In this document: piece by piece, positions 36,463 through 47,799 of the stretch
How the letters are laid out: every line of letters begins with the position of its first letter
Position numbering within the stretch: position 1 is the first letter of the stretch
Origin: Streptococcus sp. Marseille-Q6470
Lineage (GTDB): Bacteria; Bacillota; Bacilli; Lactobacillales; Streptococcaceae
Direction: 5' to 3'
DNA length: 64,000 nucleotides
Assembly (NCBI RefSeq): GCF_946902905.1
Contig: NZ_OX336385.1
Span: 496,001 to 560,000 of the forward strand
Program-made: the position numbers and the translations under genes
The notes under the pieces: generated by a model
What the model was told of the DNA's origin: nothing
The model's input: the letters and a program-made list of their open reading frames with translations, nothing else
Database searches by the model: none

Positions 36463-37068
36463 TTATTTAGCCGCTGCGTATAGTTCGTTTACTTTGTTCC
36501 AGTTAATCACTGAGAAGAAAGCTTTGATGTAGTCAGGACGAACGTTGCGGTATTTCACGTAGTATGCATGTTCCCAAACGTCCAAGCCCAAGATTGGTTT
36601 CTTACCTTCTGAGATTGGTGTGTCTTGGTTTGCTGTTGAAGTCACTTCAAGCTTACCTTCTTTGTTAACAACCAACCATGCCCATCCAGAACCAAAACGT
36701 GTAGTTGCTGCTGCAGTGAAAGCTGCTTGGAATTCTTCGAATGAACCAAAAACTTCATCGATTGCTGCTGCAAGTTCTGCTGAAGGAGCTGTTTTTTCAG
36801 GAGTCATCAATTCCCAGAAAAGAGCATGGTTCAAGTGTCCACCACCATTGTTGATAAGCGCTTGACGGATATCAGCTGGGATAGATTCTACGTCAGCAAG
36901 CAAAGCTTCAAGGTCTTCACCAATTTCAGGGTGTTTTTCAAGAGCTGCGTTTGCGTTGTTGACATATGTTTGGTGATGTTTGTCATGGTGCAAGTGCATT
37001 GTTTCAGCATCGATGTATGGTTCCAATGCATCGTAAGCGTATGGAAGATCTGGTAAGATAATAGCCAT
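36463..37068 (-). CDS. sodA: Manganese superoxide dismutase
   Basis: The 201-residue cytoplasmic enzyme dismutates superoxide. Metal ligands are visible as His in [13 protein letters not shown] (near 27), His in NHALFWELM (near 81) and Asp/His in LDVWEHAYY (near 163-167). It starts [17 protein letters not shown] and differs at a few positions from pneumococcal SodA as I remember it. AGAGGTATTACAG precedes the ATG; promoter TTGAAA-17-TATCAT upstream; monocistronic by its terminator. Confidence 0.97.
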   Translation of the reverse strand: MAIILPDLPYAYDALEPYIDAETMHLHHDKHHQTYVNNANAALEKHPEIGEDLEALLADVESIPADIRQALINNGGGHLNHALFWELMTPEKTAPSAELAAAIDEVFGSFEEFQAAFTAAATTRFGSGWAWLVVNKEGKLEVTSTANQDTPISEGKKPILGLDVWEHAYYVKYRNVRPDYIKAFFSVINWNKVNELYAAAK

Positions 37069-37099
37069 CTGTAATACCTCTTTTTCTTTTTATATAAAA

Positions 37100-37128
37100 A
37101 TGATAACGCAAACAACCTGTTTTTTCAA
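37100..37128 (-). promoter_or_regulatory. sodA promoter
   Basis: Minus strand TTGAAA (37123-37128), 17-base spacer, TATCAT (37100-37105). It lies in the 69-base gap downstream of holA. Confidence 0.65.
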
Positions 37129-37137
37129 GTTATTTGC

Positions 37138-38175
37138 TCAATTTGACTGGCTGGCAATTTGCAATAAAGCCTTCTCAAACAAGTACCCTTTTTCGTAAAC
37201 ACCAGTCTTAATTTGATAATCTGCTTGAATGAGATAACGAATAGAATTTTGTAGGAAATTCAGGGACAATCCTCGCGTGTCACGAAGAGCAAATTTGATT
37301 TGATAGGGATTCGGATTGCGACCAAGATAGTGACCCAAACTGCTGACCATCTGTGATTCTGTCTGACCAGACTCTTGCAATATTTTCACCTGGGTATAGA
37401 GTCTAAACTGCCCCAGCATAATGGCAATCAGTTTAATCTCATCTTCTCCTTGCAAGGTCAAATCTTTAACTAAATCTCGTGCCTGATCAATTTTCTTAGT
37501 TAATATTAATTGGGTCAAATCAAAAATATTATCCTGCAAAGTCTTTGGAATGGCTTCAACAATATCTTCTTCTGTTATCAGACCACTATCCTTATAAGAC
37601 TGTAAGAAGAGCAAGTTTTTCTGAATTTCACTGAATTGAAAACTAGATTTGATAAGCAACTGTTCAAAGGAATTTCCATCAAAAGTAAGTCCTTGTTCCT
37701 GAGCCCACTTTTGAAAATAGGCTCTCAACTCTTGCTCTTTAGGTTCAAGAGCCTCAAATACTGTCGCATCCCGCTTAAGTAATTTGACCAAACGTCTCTT
37801 GCTATCTAACTTGCCTTCAGCAAAGATTACTAATTTACTTGAGGGTACAGTATTTTCCAGATAGTCTTCAAAGGCCTTGAGCTCATCATCAGTTAGATAG
37901 CGTTTTTTAGCAGTTGTAATATCGAGAAAATGATCTAAAATAACAATTTTTTCATCCGCAAAGAAAGGAAGACTGACCAACTCTAGCTCCAAGCTTTTGT
38001 AGTCTACTTCTTTCATGTCAAAATAAGCAAAATTCAAATCTGCAGGATCATATCCGATTTGCTTTAGAACTTGTGCTTTCATGACGTCATACTGTCCTTG
38101 ATCAGTTCCTGTAAACAGGGTCAAACTAGGAAGGTTCGCTAAGGATAGCTTTCGACTTTCTTCTATGGCTAGCAT
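37138..38175 (-). CDS. holA: DNA polymerase III delta subunit
   Basis: The 345-residue clamp-loader delta subunit opens the beta clamp during DNA replication. The AAA+-like N-terminal part contains SLTLFTGTDQGQYDVMKAQVLKQIG, the middle the collar-linked region FSEIQKNLLFLQSY, and the C-terminal collar HYLGRNPNPYQIKFA. It follows pyrD by 32 bases on the same strand, with sodA next. Confidence 0.93.
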   Translation of the reverse strand: MLAIEESRKLSLANLPSLTLFTGTDQGQYDVMKAQVLKQIGYDPADLNFAYFDMKEVDYKSLELELVSLPFFADEKIVILDHFLDITTAKKRYLTDDELKAFEDYLENTVPSSKLVIFAEGKLDSKRRLVKLLKRDATVFEALEPKEQELRAYFQKWAQEQGLTFDGNSFEQLLIKSSFQFSEIQKNLLFLQSYKDSGLITEEDIVEAIPKTLQDNIFDLTQLILTKKIDQARDLVKDLTLQGEDEIKLIAIMLGQFRLYTQVKILQESGQTESQMVSSLGHYLGRNPNPYQIKFALRDTRGLSLNFLQNSIRYLIQADYQIKTGVYEKGYLFEKALLQIASQSN

Positions 38176-38207
38176 TTATTCTCCTTTCTTTTTAATTTAG
38201 CTTCCGT

Positions 38208-39143
38208 TTAATCTATATAATTCAATTTTCCACGGAAATCCTCTAGGCATTGGTATCCTTTTTCCGTCATAATTTCTTTGAGTTCCTTTGTAATACGCTC
38301 AAAAGCACCTACACCTTCTTTATGAAGAGTAGTTCCTACTTGTACCATGCTGGCACCACATAGGATATGTTCAAAAGCATCACGCCCTGTTAATACTCCA
38401 CCAGTTCCAATGACTTGAATTTCTGGATTTAATCGTTGATAAAAAGCATGGACATTGGCAAGGGCAGTTGGTTTAATGTATTCTCCACCAATTCCACCAA
38501 AGCCATTCTTAGGACGAATCACGACCGACTCATCTTGAATATAAAGACCATTTCCAATAGAATTGACACAATTGACGAATTTGAGGGGGTATTTGTTAAA
38601 AATAGCTGCCGCTTGATCAAAATGTACAATATCAAAATAAGGTGGAAGCTTAATTCCTAGAGGTTTTGTAAAATACTCAAAGACTTCTGATAAGATACGG
38701 TCTGTTGTTTCAAAATCATAGGCAATCTGAGGTTTTCCAGGAACATTTGGGCATGAGAGATTGAGTTCAGTTAGACCACGAAAATCACTTTCTTGCACCT
38801 TCTTCAAAATGGTATGAGTTTCCTCTGGAGACATTCCAACTAAAGATAGAAAGAAGGTATGATTTGGCTCCTTTTCTTGCAATTCCAAAAGGTAGTTCAA
38901 GTAATAGTCTAAACCATTATTTGGCAGACCCATAGAGTTGATAGAGCCAAGTGGAACATCTTGGTAGCGTGGTTCAGGATTCCCCTGACGAAATTCCAAG
39001 GTCGCTGTTTTAGTGACAAAAGTTCCTGCTGCTGAGTTTTTAACACCTTCCAACTCCTCAATGGTCATACAAGCAACTCCTGCTGCATTCATCAAGCAAT
39101 TATCAAACTCAAAACCAGCAATCTGTGTTTTAGTTGATACCAT
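38208..39143 (-). CDS. pyrDA: Dihydroorotate dehydrogenase, class 1A
   Basis: The 311-residue cytosolic FMN enzyme oxidises dihydroorotate, with fumarate as likely acceptor, in pyrimidine synthesis. The catalytic cysteine is in [13 protein letters not shown] near residue 130; FMN-binding segments include [14 protein letters not shown] and [16 protein letters not shown]. Class 1A is inferred from length and from the absence of a pyrK-type partner here. GGAGGAACAG precedes the ATG. Confidence 0.93.
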   Translation of the reverse strand: MVSTKTQIAGFEFDNCLMNAAGVACMTIEELEGVKNSAAGTFVTKTATLEFRQGNPEPRYQDVPLGSINSMGLPNNGLDYYLNYLLELQEKEPNHTFFLSLVGMSPEETHTILKKVQESDFRGLTELNLSCPNVPGKPQIAYDFETTDRILSEVFEYFTKPLGIKLPPYFDIVHFDQAAAIFNKYPLKFVNCVNSIGNGLYIQDESVVIRPKNGFGGIGGEYIKPTALANVHAFYQRLNPEIQVIGTGGVLTGRDAFEHILCGASMVQVGTTLHKEGVGAFERITKELKEIMTEKGYQCLEDFRGKLNYID

Positions 39144-39272
39144 GATTCTGTTCCTCCAGATTCCTTTATATTGCTACTATTATACCATACTTTGGCAGGA
39201 CTCTTTTAATAAAACTAATCCTATAAAAAGGTTCTTATTCAGCTAATAAAACTAGCTAATCCAAATTGAAAG

Positions 39273-39328
39273 AATTTTTAGAAAATTTATGTTTTTTTCT
39301 TTACACTGCAAAATTTTTCTGCTATAAT
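39273..39328 (+). promoter_or_regulatory. gdhA promoter with CodY-like box
   Basis: TTTACA (39300-39305), 17-base spacer, TATAAT (39323-39328). Just upstream, AATTTTTAGAAAATT (39273-39287) matches the CodY consensus AATTTTCWGAAAATT at 14 of 15 positions, suggesting CodY control. Confidence 0.75.
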
Positions 39329-39342
39329 GTCTCATGTAATAA

Positions 39343-40716
<1,374 letters not shown>

Positions 40717-40732
40717 TTTTTAGAAAGCATAT

Positions 40733-40762
40733 AACTCCTCACATCCCATGTGAGGAGTTTTT
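40733..40762 (+). terminator. gdhA terminator
   Basis: AACTCCTCACAT-CCC-ATGTGAGGAGTT followed by TTTC. Confidence 0.9.
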
Positions 40763-40773
40763 CTTATTCACAG

Positions 40774-40802
40774 AAAAATACCTATCCAAATGGATAGGTA
40801 TT
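40774..40802 (-). terminator. alaS terminator
   Basis: Minus-strand ATACCTATCC-ATTT-GGATAGGTAT followed by T's, 7 bases after the alaS stop. Confidence 0.85.
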
Positions 40803-40808
40803 AAATGA

Positions 40809-43427
40809 TTACAATTTACTTGCTACGGCATCCAACAATTCTTGGATCTTCGCTTGGTTGCTTCCTCCTGCCATGGCCATGTCTGGTTTACCACCACCAC
40901 GTCCATCAACGATTGGAGCTAATTCTTTAACCAAGTTACCTGCGTGGATGTCTTTTGTCTTGCTGGCTACAAGGACATTCACTTTATCACCGATGGCTGC
41001 GACAAGAACAAGCACATCAGAGTAGTCTTTTTGTTTCCAGTTATCCGCAAAGGTACGAAGGGCACCTGCATCTGAAACAGAGACTTGGCTCGCAATGTAA
41101 CGGTGTCCGTTTGCTTCTTGAACATTCTTGAAGACATCACCTGCTGCCGCTGCTGCCGCTTTTTCCTTCAATTCTGCATTTTCTTTTTGTAATTGACGGA
41201 GTTGCTCTTGAAGGCCTTCAACCTTGTGAGGAACCTCCTTGAGTTGAGGTGCTTTCAAGGTTGCTGCAACTGCTTTCAGCGCATCTTCTTGTTCACGATA
41301 GGCTTCAAAGGCTTCTTTACCAGTCACTGCCAAGATACGACGAGTTCCTGAACCAATCCCTTCTTCTTTGACAATCTTGAAGAGACCAATCTCAGAAGTA
41401 TTGCCAACGTGGGTACCACCACAAAGCTCGACCGAGTAGTCACCGATGGTCACAACGCGGACTTCTTTACCATATTTCTCACCAAAGAGGGCCATAGCTC
41501 CCATTTCTTTAGCTGTATCAATGTCTGTCTCAACTGTTTCCACTGCGATTGCTTCCCAGATCTTTTCATTGACTTGTTGTTCAATGGCGCGCAATTCTTC
41601 AGGAGTTACCGCTTGGAAGTGAGTGAAGTCAAAGCGAAGGAATTCTACTTCGTTAAGAGATCCTGCTTGAGTTGCATGGTGGCCAAGGATATTGTGAAGA
41701 GCGGCATGGAGCAAGTGAGTTGCTGTGTGATTCTTCATAACACGAAGACGACGGTTCGTATCGATTGTTAACGTGTATTCTTGGTTCAAAATAAGTGGAG
41801 CGAGGACTTCAACAGTATGAAGTGCTTGTCCATTTGGTGCTTTTTGAACGTTTGTCACAGTAGCTACGACATTTCCAGTAGCATCCAAAATTTGACCGTG
41901 GTCAGCTACTTGTCCACCCATTTCAGCGTAGAAAGGAGTTTCTGCAAAGATCAGAGATGCAGTTCCTTCTGAAACTGCTTCTACTTCAGCATTGTCCGCC
42001 ACGATAGCTACTAATTTTGAAGGCAATTGACTAGCATTGTAGTTAAAGACACTCTCAACAGTAATGTTTTGAAGGGTTTCGTTTTGCATCCCCATGGATC
42101 CGCCTTTAACAGCTGACGCACGCGCACGTTCTTGTTGCTCTTTCATGGCTGCTTCAAAACCTTCACGATCGACTGTCATACCTGCTTCTTCAGCGATTTC
42201 TTCTGTCAACTCTACTGGGAATCCGTATGTATCATAGAGTTTGAAGACATCTTGTCCAGCGATAACTGTTTGGCCTTTTTCTTTCAAGTCTGCTACGATG
42301 GTTTCTGCAAAGTGTTGACCTGAGTGAAGAGTACGGGCAAATGACTCTTCCTCGCTCTTAACGATTTTTTCGATAAAATCACGTTTTTCAAGCACTTCTG
42401 GGTAGTAGCTTTCCATGATCTTACCAACAGTTGGAACCAGTTTGTAAAGGAAAGGCTCATTGATACCCAATTTTTGACCATGCATAGAAGCACGACGGAG
42501 GAGACGACGAAGGACATAACCACGACCTTCATTTCCTGGAAGGGCACCATCCCCAATCGCAAATGAAAGTGAACGGATGTGGTCAGCGATGACCTTGAAG
42601 CTCATGTTGTCGCCATCTTGGTCATAGACCTTACCAGACAATTTCTCAACTTCACGGATGATTGGCATGAAGAGGTCTGTTTCAAAGTTAGTCTTGGCCC
42701 CTTGGATCACCGCTACCAAACGCTCCAAACCAGCGCCCGTATCAATGTTCTTGTGTGGCAATTCCTTGTACTCGCTACGAGGAACAGCAGGGTCAGCGTT
42801 AAATTGTGACAAAACAATGTTCCAGATTTCGATATATCGGTCGTTTTCGATATCTTCTGCAAGCAGACGAAGACCGATATTTTCTGGGTCAAAGGCTTCT
42901 CCACGGTCAAAGAAGATTTCTGTATCAGGTCCAGAAGGTCCAGCACCAATTTCCCAGAAGTTGTCTTCGATTGGAATCAAGTGACTTGGATCCACGCCCA
43001 CTTCGATCCAGCGGTTGTATGAATCTGTGTCATCTGGATAGTAAGTCATGTAGAGTTTGTCTTTAGGGAAGTCAAACCACTCAGGACTTGTCAAAAGTTC
43101 ATAAGCCCAAGTAATGGCTTCGTCACGGAAGTAATCCCCAATTGAGAAGTTTCCCAACATTTCAAACATGGTATGGTGACGCGCCGTCTTCCCTACGTTT
43201 TCAATATCGTTGGTACGGATGGCTTTTTGAGCATTAGTAATACGCGGATTTTCAGGTTTGATAGTTCCATCGAAGTATTTCTTGAGGGTTGCAACCCCTG
43301 AGTTAATCCACAAAAGCGTTGGATCGTTTACTGGAACCAAGCTAACAGATGGTTCTACCGAGTGACCTTTGGTCGCCCAGAAATCAAGCCACATTTGGCG
43401 GACTTGTGCACTAGATAATTGTTTCAT
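40809..43427 (-). CDS. alaS: Alanine--tRNA ligase
   Basis: The 872-residue enzyme charges tRNA-Ala and edits mischarged serine. The class II core occupies about 1-440 ([35 protein letters not shown]), the editing domain has [11 protein letters not shown] and the later [13 protein letters not shown] zinc ligands, a coiled coil lies around 725-750, and the C-Ala domain ends with [16 protein letters not shown]. It follows the LURP-like gene by 16 bases and is likely controlled by the T-box upstream of that gene. Confidence 0.97.
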   Translation of the reverse strand: MKQLSSAQVRQMWLDFWATKGHSVEPSVSLVPVNDPTLLWINSGVATLKKYFDGTIKPENPRITNAQKAIRTNDIENVGKTARHHTMFEMLGNFSIGDYFRDEAITWAYELLTSPEWFDFPKDKLYMTYYPDDTDSYNRWIEVGVDPSHLIPIEDNFWEIGAGPSGPDTEIFFDRGEAFDPENIGLRLLAEDIENDRYIEIWNIVLSQFNADPAVPRSEYKELPHKNIDTGAGLERLVAVIQGAKTNFETDLFMPIIREVEKLSGKVYDQDGDNMSFKVIADHIRSLSFAIGDGALPGNEGRGYVLRRLLRRASMHGQKLGINEPFLYKLVPTVGKIMESYYPEVLEKRDFIEKIVKSEEESFARTLHSGQHFAETIVADLKEKGQTVIAGQDVFKLYDTYGFPVELTEEIAEEAGMTVDREGFEAAMKEQQERARASAVKGGSMGMQNETLQNITVESVFNYNASQLPSKLVAIVADNAEVEAVSEGTASLIFAETPFYAEMGGQVADHGQILDATGNVVATVTNVQKAPNGQALHTVEVLAPLILNQEYTLTIDTNRRLRVMKNHTATHLLHAALHNILGHHATQAGSLNEVEFLRFDFTHFQAVTPEELRAIEQQVNEKIWEAIAVETVETDIDTAKEMGAMALFGEKYGKEVRVVTIGDYSVELCGGTHVGNTSEIGLFKIVKEEGIGSGTRRILAVTGKEAFEAYREQEDALKAVAATLKAPQLKEVPHKVEGLQEQLRQLQKENAELKEKAAAAAAGDVFKNVQEANGHRYIASQVSVSDAGALRTFADNWKQKDYSDVLVLVAAIGDKVNVLVASKTKDIHAGNLVKELAPIVDGRGGGKPDMAMAGGSNQAKIQELLDAVASKL

Positions 43428-43443
43428 TTGTATCTCCTTTTTA

Positions 43444-43929
43444 CTAATTTGAGTCTCTTTCTAGCATTTCTACATAGTCGATAGCGACACAGAGGGAAAT
43501 GACTAGGTCTGCATAAGATTCGTCGTAGACTGTCACGGTATAGGTAGAAGTTAAATGGAAGAGTTCCTTAGCAATCTCCGCAATCACTTGATCACGATCA
43601 TCGAGGAGTTTAAAGTTTAAATCCCAGATATTTCCTTCGATACGAAGACCGAGGTTGTCAAACTCATACTTATCTTTGAAGAAAGTCAACTTCTTTCGGA
43701 TATAAAAATGATCTCCATTACTGAGTTGAATCTCAAAGCGTGGCATGAAGGTAAGAATTTCTTTACTAATTCCACTGACTTGTTCACCAACTGCATCGTA
43801 GATGGTAAAAGTCTTTGGAATCTTAAAAAATGAACCTTCAACCTGATAGGCGACATTGCCCATTTCATCCTTGATATCAAAGCGTTCACCACCTAGGCGA
43901 AATTTTTGTTTGACAAGAAATCTTCTCAT
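43444..43929 (-). CDS. LURP-one-related (Tubby-like fold) protein
   Basis: A 161-residue protein of the LURP-one-related/YxjI family, predicted beta-barrel with a C-terminal helix. Repeated short strands such as [39 protein letters not shown] and [16 protein letters not shown] are typical; key residues are spread from 1 to 120. Function unknown; related folds bind membranes or phosphoinositides. ATG 43929 is chosen with GAGGTACTT before it. It sits between the T-box and alaS, so its expression should follow tRNA-Ala charging. Confidence 0.83.
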   Translation of the reverse strand: MRRFLVKQKFRLGGERFDIKDEMGNVAYQVEGSFFKIPKTFTIYDAVGEQVSGISKEILTFMPRFEIQLSNGDHFYIRKKLTFFKDKYEFDNLGLRIEGNIWDLNFKLLDDRDQVIAEIAKELFHLTSTYTVTVYDESYADLVISLCVAIDYVEMLERDSN

Positions 43930-43939
43930 AAGTACCTCT

Positions 43940-44125
43940 AAAAATAAAAGACAAATCCATATCACGAAGGGCGAAAAACCGCGGTACCACCTTCATTCAA
44001 TGAACTTGTCATTCTTTGATTCTTATGCAATTGTTCGATTGAGTAGCATGATTTTCTATCTTAGATGGCTCGCAGCACCGCCAATTCTCTGAACTAAGAT
44101 GGAGAGAAAACCAATTCTCAACTCT
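43940..44125 (-). promoter_or_regulatory. T-box riboswitch leader for the LURP-like gene and alaS
   Basis: Minus strand AAGGTGGTACCGCGG at 43979-43993 is a canonical T-box. GAAGG upstream pairs with CCTTC downstream, with the T-box in between, as the competing hairpin. A GCT triplet in GGCGGTGCTGCGAGCC (about 44070-44085) is compatible with an alanine specifier, but I have not proven its position in the loop. Confidence 0.85.
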
Positions 44126-44128
44126 AGT

Positions 44129-44157
44129 ATTATACCGTTTTTGGAAAGGTTCGTCAA
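44129..44157 (-). promoter_or_regulatory. Promoter of the T-box/alaS transcript
   Basis: Minus strand TTGACG (44152-44157), 17-base spacer, TATAAT (44129-44134). Confidence 0.8.
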
Positions 44158-44203
44158 GATTTATCATCTTAAAGATACTGCATCAAGCAATAAATTCTGA
44201 AAG

Positions 44204-44953
44204 CTAGATGCTAATCGTCTCGCCTACAGAAAGAGTTTTATATTTAGCATCTTCAACTTCTTTTTTTGTCGTCTGGTAATGACTATAATCGTCAATATGA
44301 ATTGGATAGATATTTTGGGGCTGAAGTATAGATTCTAATTGTTGTAACATCTTTAAATTCATTGTGAATGGACCACCAAATGAATCTGATTTAACGGCTC
44401 CAAGATTTACAAAAATAGCATCAATGTTTTTGGGAACAAAATCAGTCAATCTTGGATATAAAATCGTGTCACCTGTAAAATAGATTATTTTAGTTTGCAA
44501 TGGACTTGTGATTGTTATTTGATAACCATTAACTTTCCCAACTATTTTTTGCATTATAAAATTACTCGCATGATAAGCTGGTATAGCTTTAATAGCAATT
44601 TCATACTCATCAACAGAAAAATATTGCTCTTCTCCCCATTTTAAAACTATATTTTTTAAACATGACAATCCTTCTGTAATTTTTCTGTTAGGAGAAATGA
44701 CCGTTTTGTCCTTCAGGTATCCTTTGCCAACATCATCTAAATGATCTTGATGACCATGAGTTATTAGCCATACATCAACTTTATTAAGAAGAGACTTATC
44801 ATTATTGACATTAGTTTGTTTCTCGGACACAAATCCTTTAAACTGAACTAAAGTTCCTTTGGGAGATAAATCAGGATCAATTCCTATATAAAATTTATTA
44901 TCAATGGAAAGGATTCCACATGCAACTCCACAATAAGTAAACGAAATAGACAT
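44204..44953 (-). CDS. MBL-fold metallo-hydrolase
   Basis: A 249-residue metallo-beta-lactamase-fold protein. The metal motif THGHQDHLDDV is near residues 85-95, a later YFTGDTILYPRL supplies the Asp ligand near 160, and a distal His is in YPIHIDDYSHY. It resembles UlaG-like or general MBL hydrolases; substrate unknown. It is AT-rich compared with flanking core genes, has its own extended -10 (TGTTATAAT, minus, core 45018-45023), and is probably accessory. Confidence 0.82.
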   Translation of the reverse strand: MSISFTYCGVACGILSIDNKFYIGIDPDLSPKGTLVQFKGFVSEKQTNVNNDKSLLNKVDVWLITHGHQDHLDDVGKGYLKDKTVISPNRKITEGLSCLKNIVLKWGEEQYFSVDEYEIAIKAIPAYHASNFIMQKIVGKVNGYQITITSPLQTKIIYFTGDTILYPRLTDFVPKNIDAIFVNLGAVKSDSFGGPFTMNLKMLQQLESILQPQNIYPIHIDDYSHYQTTKKEVEDAKYKTLSVGETISI

Positions 44954-45066
44954 AATACTCCTACAAATAGTTTCCTAATCAATTTTTTGAAAAAATAAAT
45001 TCTTTAAGAATAGAAAAATTATAACACGATTCAAAAATTATTACTACTTACCGCTTATAACCATAA

Positions 45067-45113
45067 TAAAACCTAGCTAAAAAGACTTTACTAGTTACTA
45101 ATAGCCAGGTTTT
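45067..45113 (-). terminator. potABCD terminator
   Basis: Minus-strand AAACCTGGCTA pairs with TAGCTAGGTTT (one mismatch) across a 25-base loop, followed by T-rich sequence. Confidence 0.6.
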
Positions 45114-45155
45114 ATTCTAATTTAATTGAAATTATTTCCGATAGCAGATAATCTC

Positions 45156-46226
45156 CTACTTCCTATACATCTTAAATTGTAGGAAGAGGTCACTATAGAT
45201 TCCTGTCCATTTATGGTCAAACTTCTCATAAACTTCTAGGTGTTTCATAGTGTCTGCGTCTGGATAGAAGGACTTGTCCTCTTTTGTTTCCTCAGGGAGC
45301 ATTTCCTTAGCAGCATTGTTTGGTGTTGAATAGCCGACATACTCTGCATTTTTGAGAGCATTTTCGGGCTTCAACATAAAGTTGATAAAGGCATAGGCTG
45401 CGTGCTGGTTCTTAACTGTCTTAGGTATCACCATATTGTCAAACCAAAGGTTGCTTGCTTCTGTCGGAACAACGTATTTGAGGTTAGAATTCTTTTCCAA
45501 CATCTGGCTGGCTTCCCCTGAGAAAGTCACACCGATTGCAGCATTATTTTGAATCATGTACCCCTTCATCTCATCGGCTACAATAGCCTTAATATTAGGA
45601 GTCAGCTCATACAGTTTATCAACCGTTTGTGACAGTTGTTCTGGATCTTTTGAGTTAAGGCTATAGCCTAGTGAGTTAAGGCCTAAACCAAGCACTTCAC
45701 GCGCACCATCAAAGAGCATGATCGAATCCTTGTATTCTGGTTTCCAGAGGTCATCCCAATGTTCAGGTGCTTCTTCCACCATGGTTTCATTGTAGACTAT
45801 TCCCAATGTTCCCCAGAAGTATGGGATCGAGTACTTGTTGTTGGGGTCAAAAGACTGATTTAGAAACTCTGGACCGATATTCTCAATTCCCTCAATCTTA
45901 CTATAATCCAGTGGAACTAAAAGGTCTTCATCCTTCATCTTGTTAATCATGTACTCACTTGGGATGGCAATATCATAGGTTGTCCCACCCTGCTTGATTT
46001 TCGTGTACATGGCTTCGTTAGAGTCAAAGGTTTCATACTGGACTTGGATTCCTGTTTCTTCTGTAAATTTCTCCAGAAGTTCTGGATCGATATAGTCTCC
46101 CCAGTTGTAGATAACCAATTTTTGACTATCGCGACTATTGATTTTGCTATCAAGATGATAGGAAATTCCCCATAAGACAAGGATAATCGCTAAAATTCCA
46201 GCTAAAAATGAATAGAGTCGTTTCAT
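45156..46226 (-). CDS. potD: Spermidine/putrescine-binding protein
   Basis: The 356-residue extracellular binding protein of the polyamine importer. An N-terminal hydrophobic segment (residues 4-24) without a lipobox cysteine suggests a signal anchor or signal peptide. The mature part begins LVIYNWGDYIDPELLEKFTEETG, typical of PotD/PotF, and contains DIAIPSEYMINKM and NSLGYSLNSKDP. It overlaps potC by 4 bases and is last in murB-potABCD. Confidence 0.95.
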   Translation of the reverse strand: MKRLYSFLAGILAIILVLWGISYHLDSKINSRDSQKLVIYNWGDYIDPELLEKFTEETGIQVQYETFDSNEAMYTKIKQGGTTYDIAIPSEYMINKMKDEDLLVPLDYSKIEGIENIGPEFLNQSFDPNNKYSIPYFWGTLGIVYNETMVEEAPEHWDDLWKPEYKDSIMLFDGAREVLGLGLNSLGYSLNSKDPEQLSQTVDKLYELTPNIKAIVADEMKGYMIQNNAAIGVTFSGEASQMLEKNSNLKYVVPTEASNLWFDNMVIPKTVKNQHAAYAFINFMLKPENALKNAEYVGYSTPNNAAKEMLPEETKEDKSFYPDADTMKHLEVYEKFDHKWTGIYSDLFLQFKMYRK

Positions 46227-46996
46227 GCTTGTTCCTCCTTCTCACGTGAAATGAAGTAATGTCCGACAACTAGGATAATACTAAAGAGAAAGACCAAGGC
46301 AGATAGAGCATTGATTTCCAGCGAAATTCCCTTACGAGCCCGAGAATAGATCTCGACTGATAGGGTTGAAAATCCATTCCCCGTTACAAAGAAGGTCACG
46401 GCAAAGTCATCTAGTGAATAGGTGAAAGCCATAAAGTAGCCTGCAATGATAGACGGCGTTAAGTAAGGAAGCATAATTTCCTTGAACATTTGGAACTGGC
46501 TAGCTCCAAGGTCATAAGCCGCATGGATCATATCCCCATTCATCTCTTTCAATCGCGGCAAGACCATAAGCACTACGATTGGAATGGAGAAGGCCACATG
46601 ACTAGACAGAACTGTCATAAATCCAAGAGAAAACTTGAGTTGGGTAAAGAGAATCAAGAAACTAGCACCAATCATAACGTCGGGTGCGACCATGAGGATA
46701 TTATTGAGTGATAGAAAGGCTTCTTGGTACTTTTTACGTGATTGATAAATGTAAATGGCACCGAAAGTCCCAATAACAGTTGCTATCAAGGCTGATAGAA
46801 AGGCTAGTAAAAAGGTCTGAACCAAGATGAGCATGAGTCTTCCATCTCCAAACATGGTTTCAAAGTGAGACAAACTAAAGCCTGTAAAGCTATTCATATC
46901 ATCCCCAGCATTGAAGGCATATCCGATCAGGTAAAAGATTGGCAAATAAAGGACGATAAAGACAAAGGCTAGGTAAAGATTCGATAATTTTTTCAT
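46223..46996 (-). CDS. potC: Polyamine ABC transporter permease PotC
   Basis: A 257-residue permease with six predicted membrane segments and the EAA loop AAYDLGASQFQMFKEIMLPYLTP near residue 170, which docks on PotA. Overlaps of 4 bases on both sides (potB and potD) indicate translational coupling. Confidence 0.95.
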   Translation of the reverse strand: MKKLSNLYLAFVFIVLYLPIFYLIGYAFNAGDDMNSFTGFSLSHFETMFGDGRLMLILVQTFLLAFLSALIATVIGTFGAIYIYQSRKKYQEAFLSLNNILMVAPDVMIGASFLILFTQLKFSLGFMTVLSSHVAFSIPIVVLMVLPRLKEMNGDMIHAAYDLGASQFQMFKEIMLPYLTPSIIAGYFMAFTYSLDDFAVTFFVTGNGFSTLSVEIYSRARKGISLEINALSALVFLFSIILVVGHYFISREKEEQA

Positions 46997-47799
46997 CGTT
47001 CTCTCCTTTCCTTAGTCACCCACATGGTGATAAACATAGTCAGGATAAGAACAACTCCGATAGTTGAACCCATACCATAGTTGTCATTGGTTAAGAAGTT
47101 CTGCTCGATGGCAGTCCCCAAGGTAATCACTCGGTTCCCCCCAATCAAACGCGTCAACATGAAGAGACTCAAACTTGGGATAAAGACAGATTGAACTCCG
47201 CTTCGCACCCCGTTCATAGACAGAGGGAAGATGACATGACGGAAGGTTTCCCACTTGGTTGCACCAAGGTCATAGCTGGCATTGATGAGATTGTTATCCA
47301 TATCATCCAAGACATTGAAGATGGGCAAAATCATAAATGGAAGCTCGATGTAGCTTGCTACAAAGATAAATGAGAAATCTGTAAATAGCAACTGCTGAGA
47401 ACCAATTCCGATAAATTCTAGGAATTGGTTAATAGAGCCATTTTGACCAAAAATTCCGATAAAGGCATAGGCCTTAAGGAGAAGGTTGATCCAGGTTGGT
47501 AAAATGATTAGCATGAGCCATAGTTGACGGTGTTTGAGACGAGTCAAAAAGAGGGCTGTTGGATAACTGATAAGAAGCGTCACTAGAGTTACAATCCCTG
47601 CATAAAGAACAGAGTTGAAGCTCATTTTGAGATAGGTTAAGTTTTGTGACGCAAAATAGGATTTATAGTTTTCTAAACTGTACTGGCCTTCGATGTTGAA
47701 AAAGGATTGACCAAAAATCAAGACCAAGGGTGCTAATACAAAGAGGGCAATCCAAAGCATGTAGGGCACTACAAAGAGTTTAGAGGTTGTTTTCTTCAT
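46993..47799 (-). CDS. potB: Polyamine ABC transporter permease PotB
   Basis: A 268-residue permease, about six membrane segments, with the EAA loop [21 protein letters not shown] near residue 185. ATG 47799 with GGAGGAAAGAG is preferred over an in-frame TTG at 47814. It overlaps the potA 3' end by 20 bases. Confidence 0.94.
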   Translation of the reverse strand: MKKTTSKLFVVPYMLWIALFVLAPLVLIFGQSFFNIEGQYSLENYKSYFASQNLTYLKMSFNSVLYAGIVTLVTLLISYPTALFLTRLKHRQLWLMLIILPTWINLLLKAYAFIGIFGQNGSINQFLEFIGIGSQQLLFTDFSFIFVASYIELPFMILPIFNVLDDMDNNLINASYDLGATKWETFRHVIFPLSMNGVRSGVQSVFIPSLSLFMLTRLIGGNRVITLGTAIEQNFLTNDNYGMGSTIGVVLILTMFITMWVTKERRER

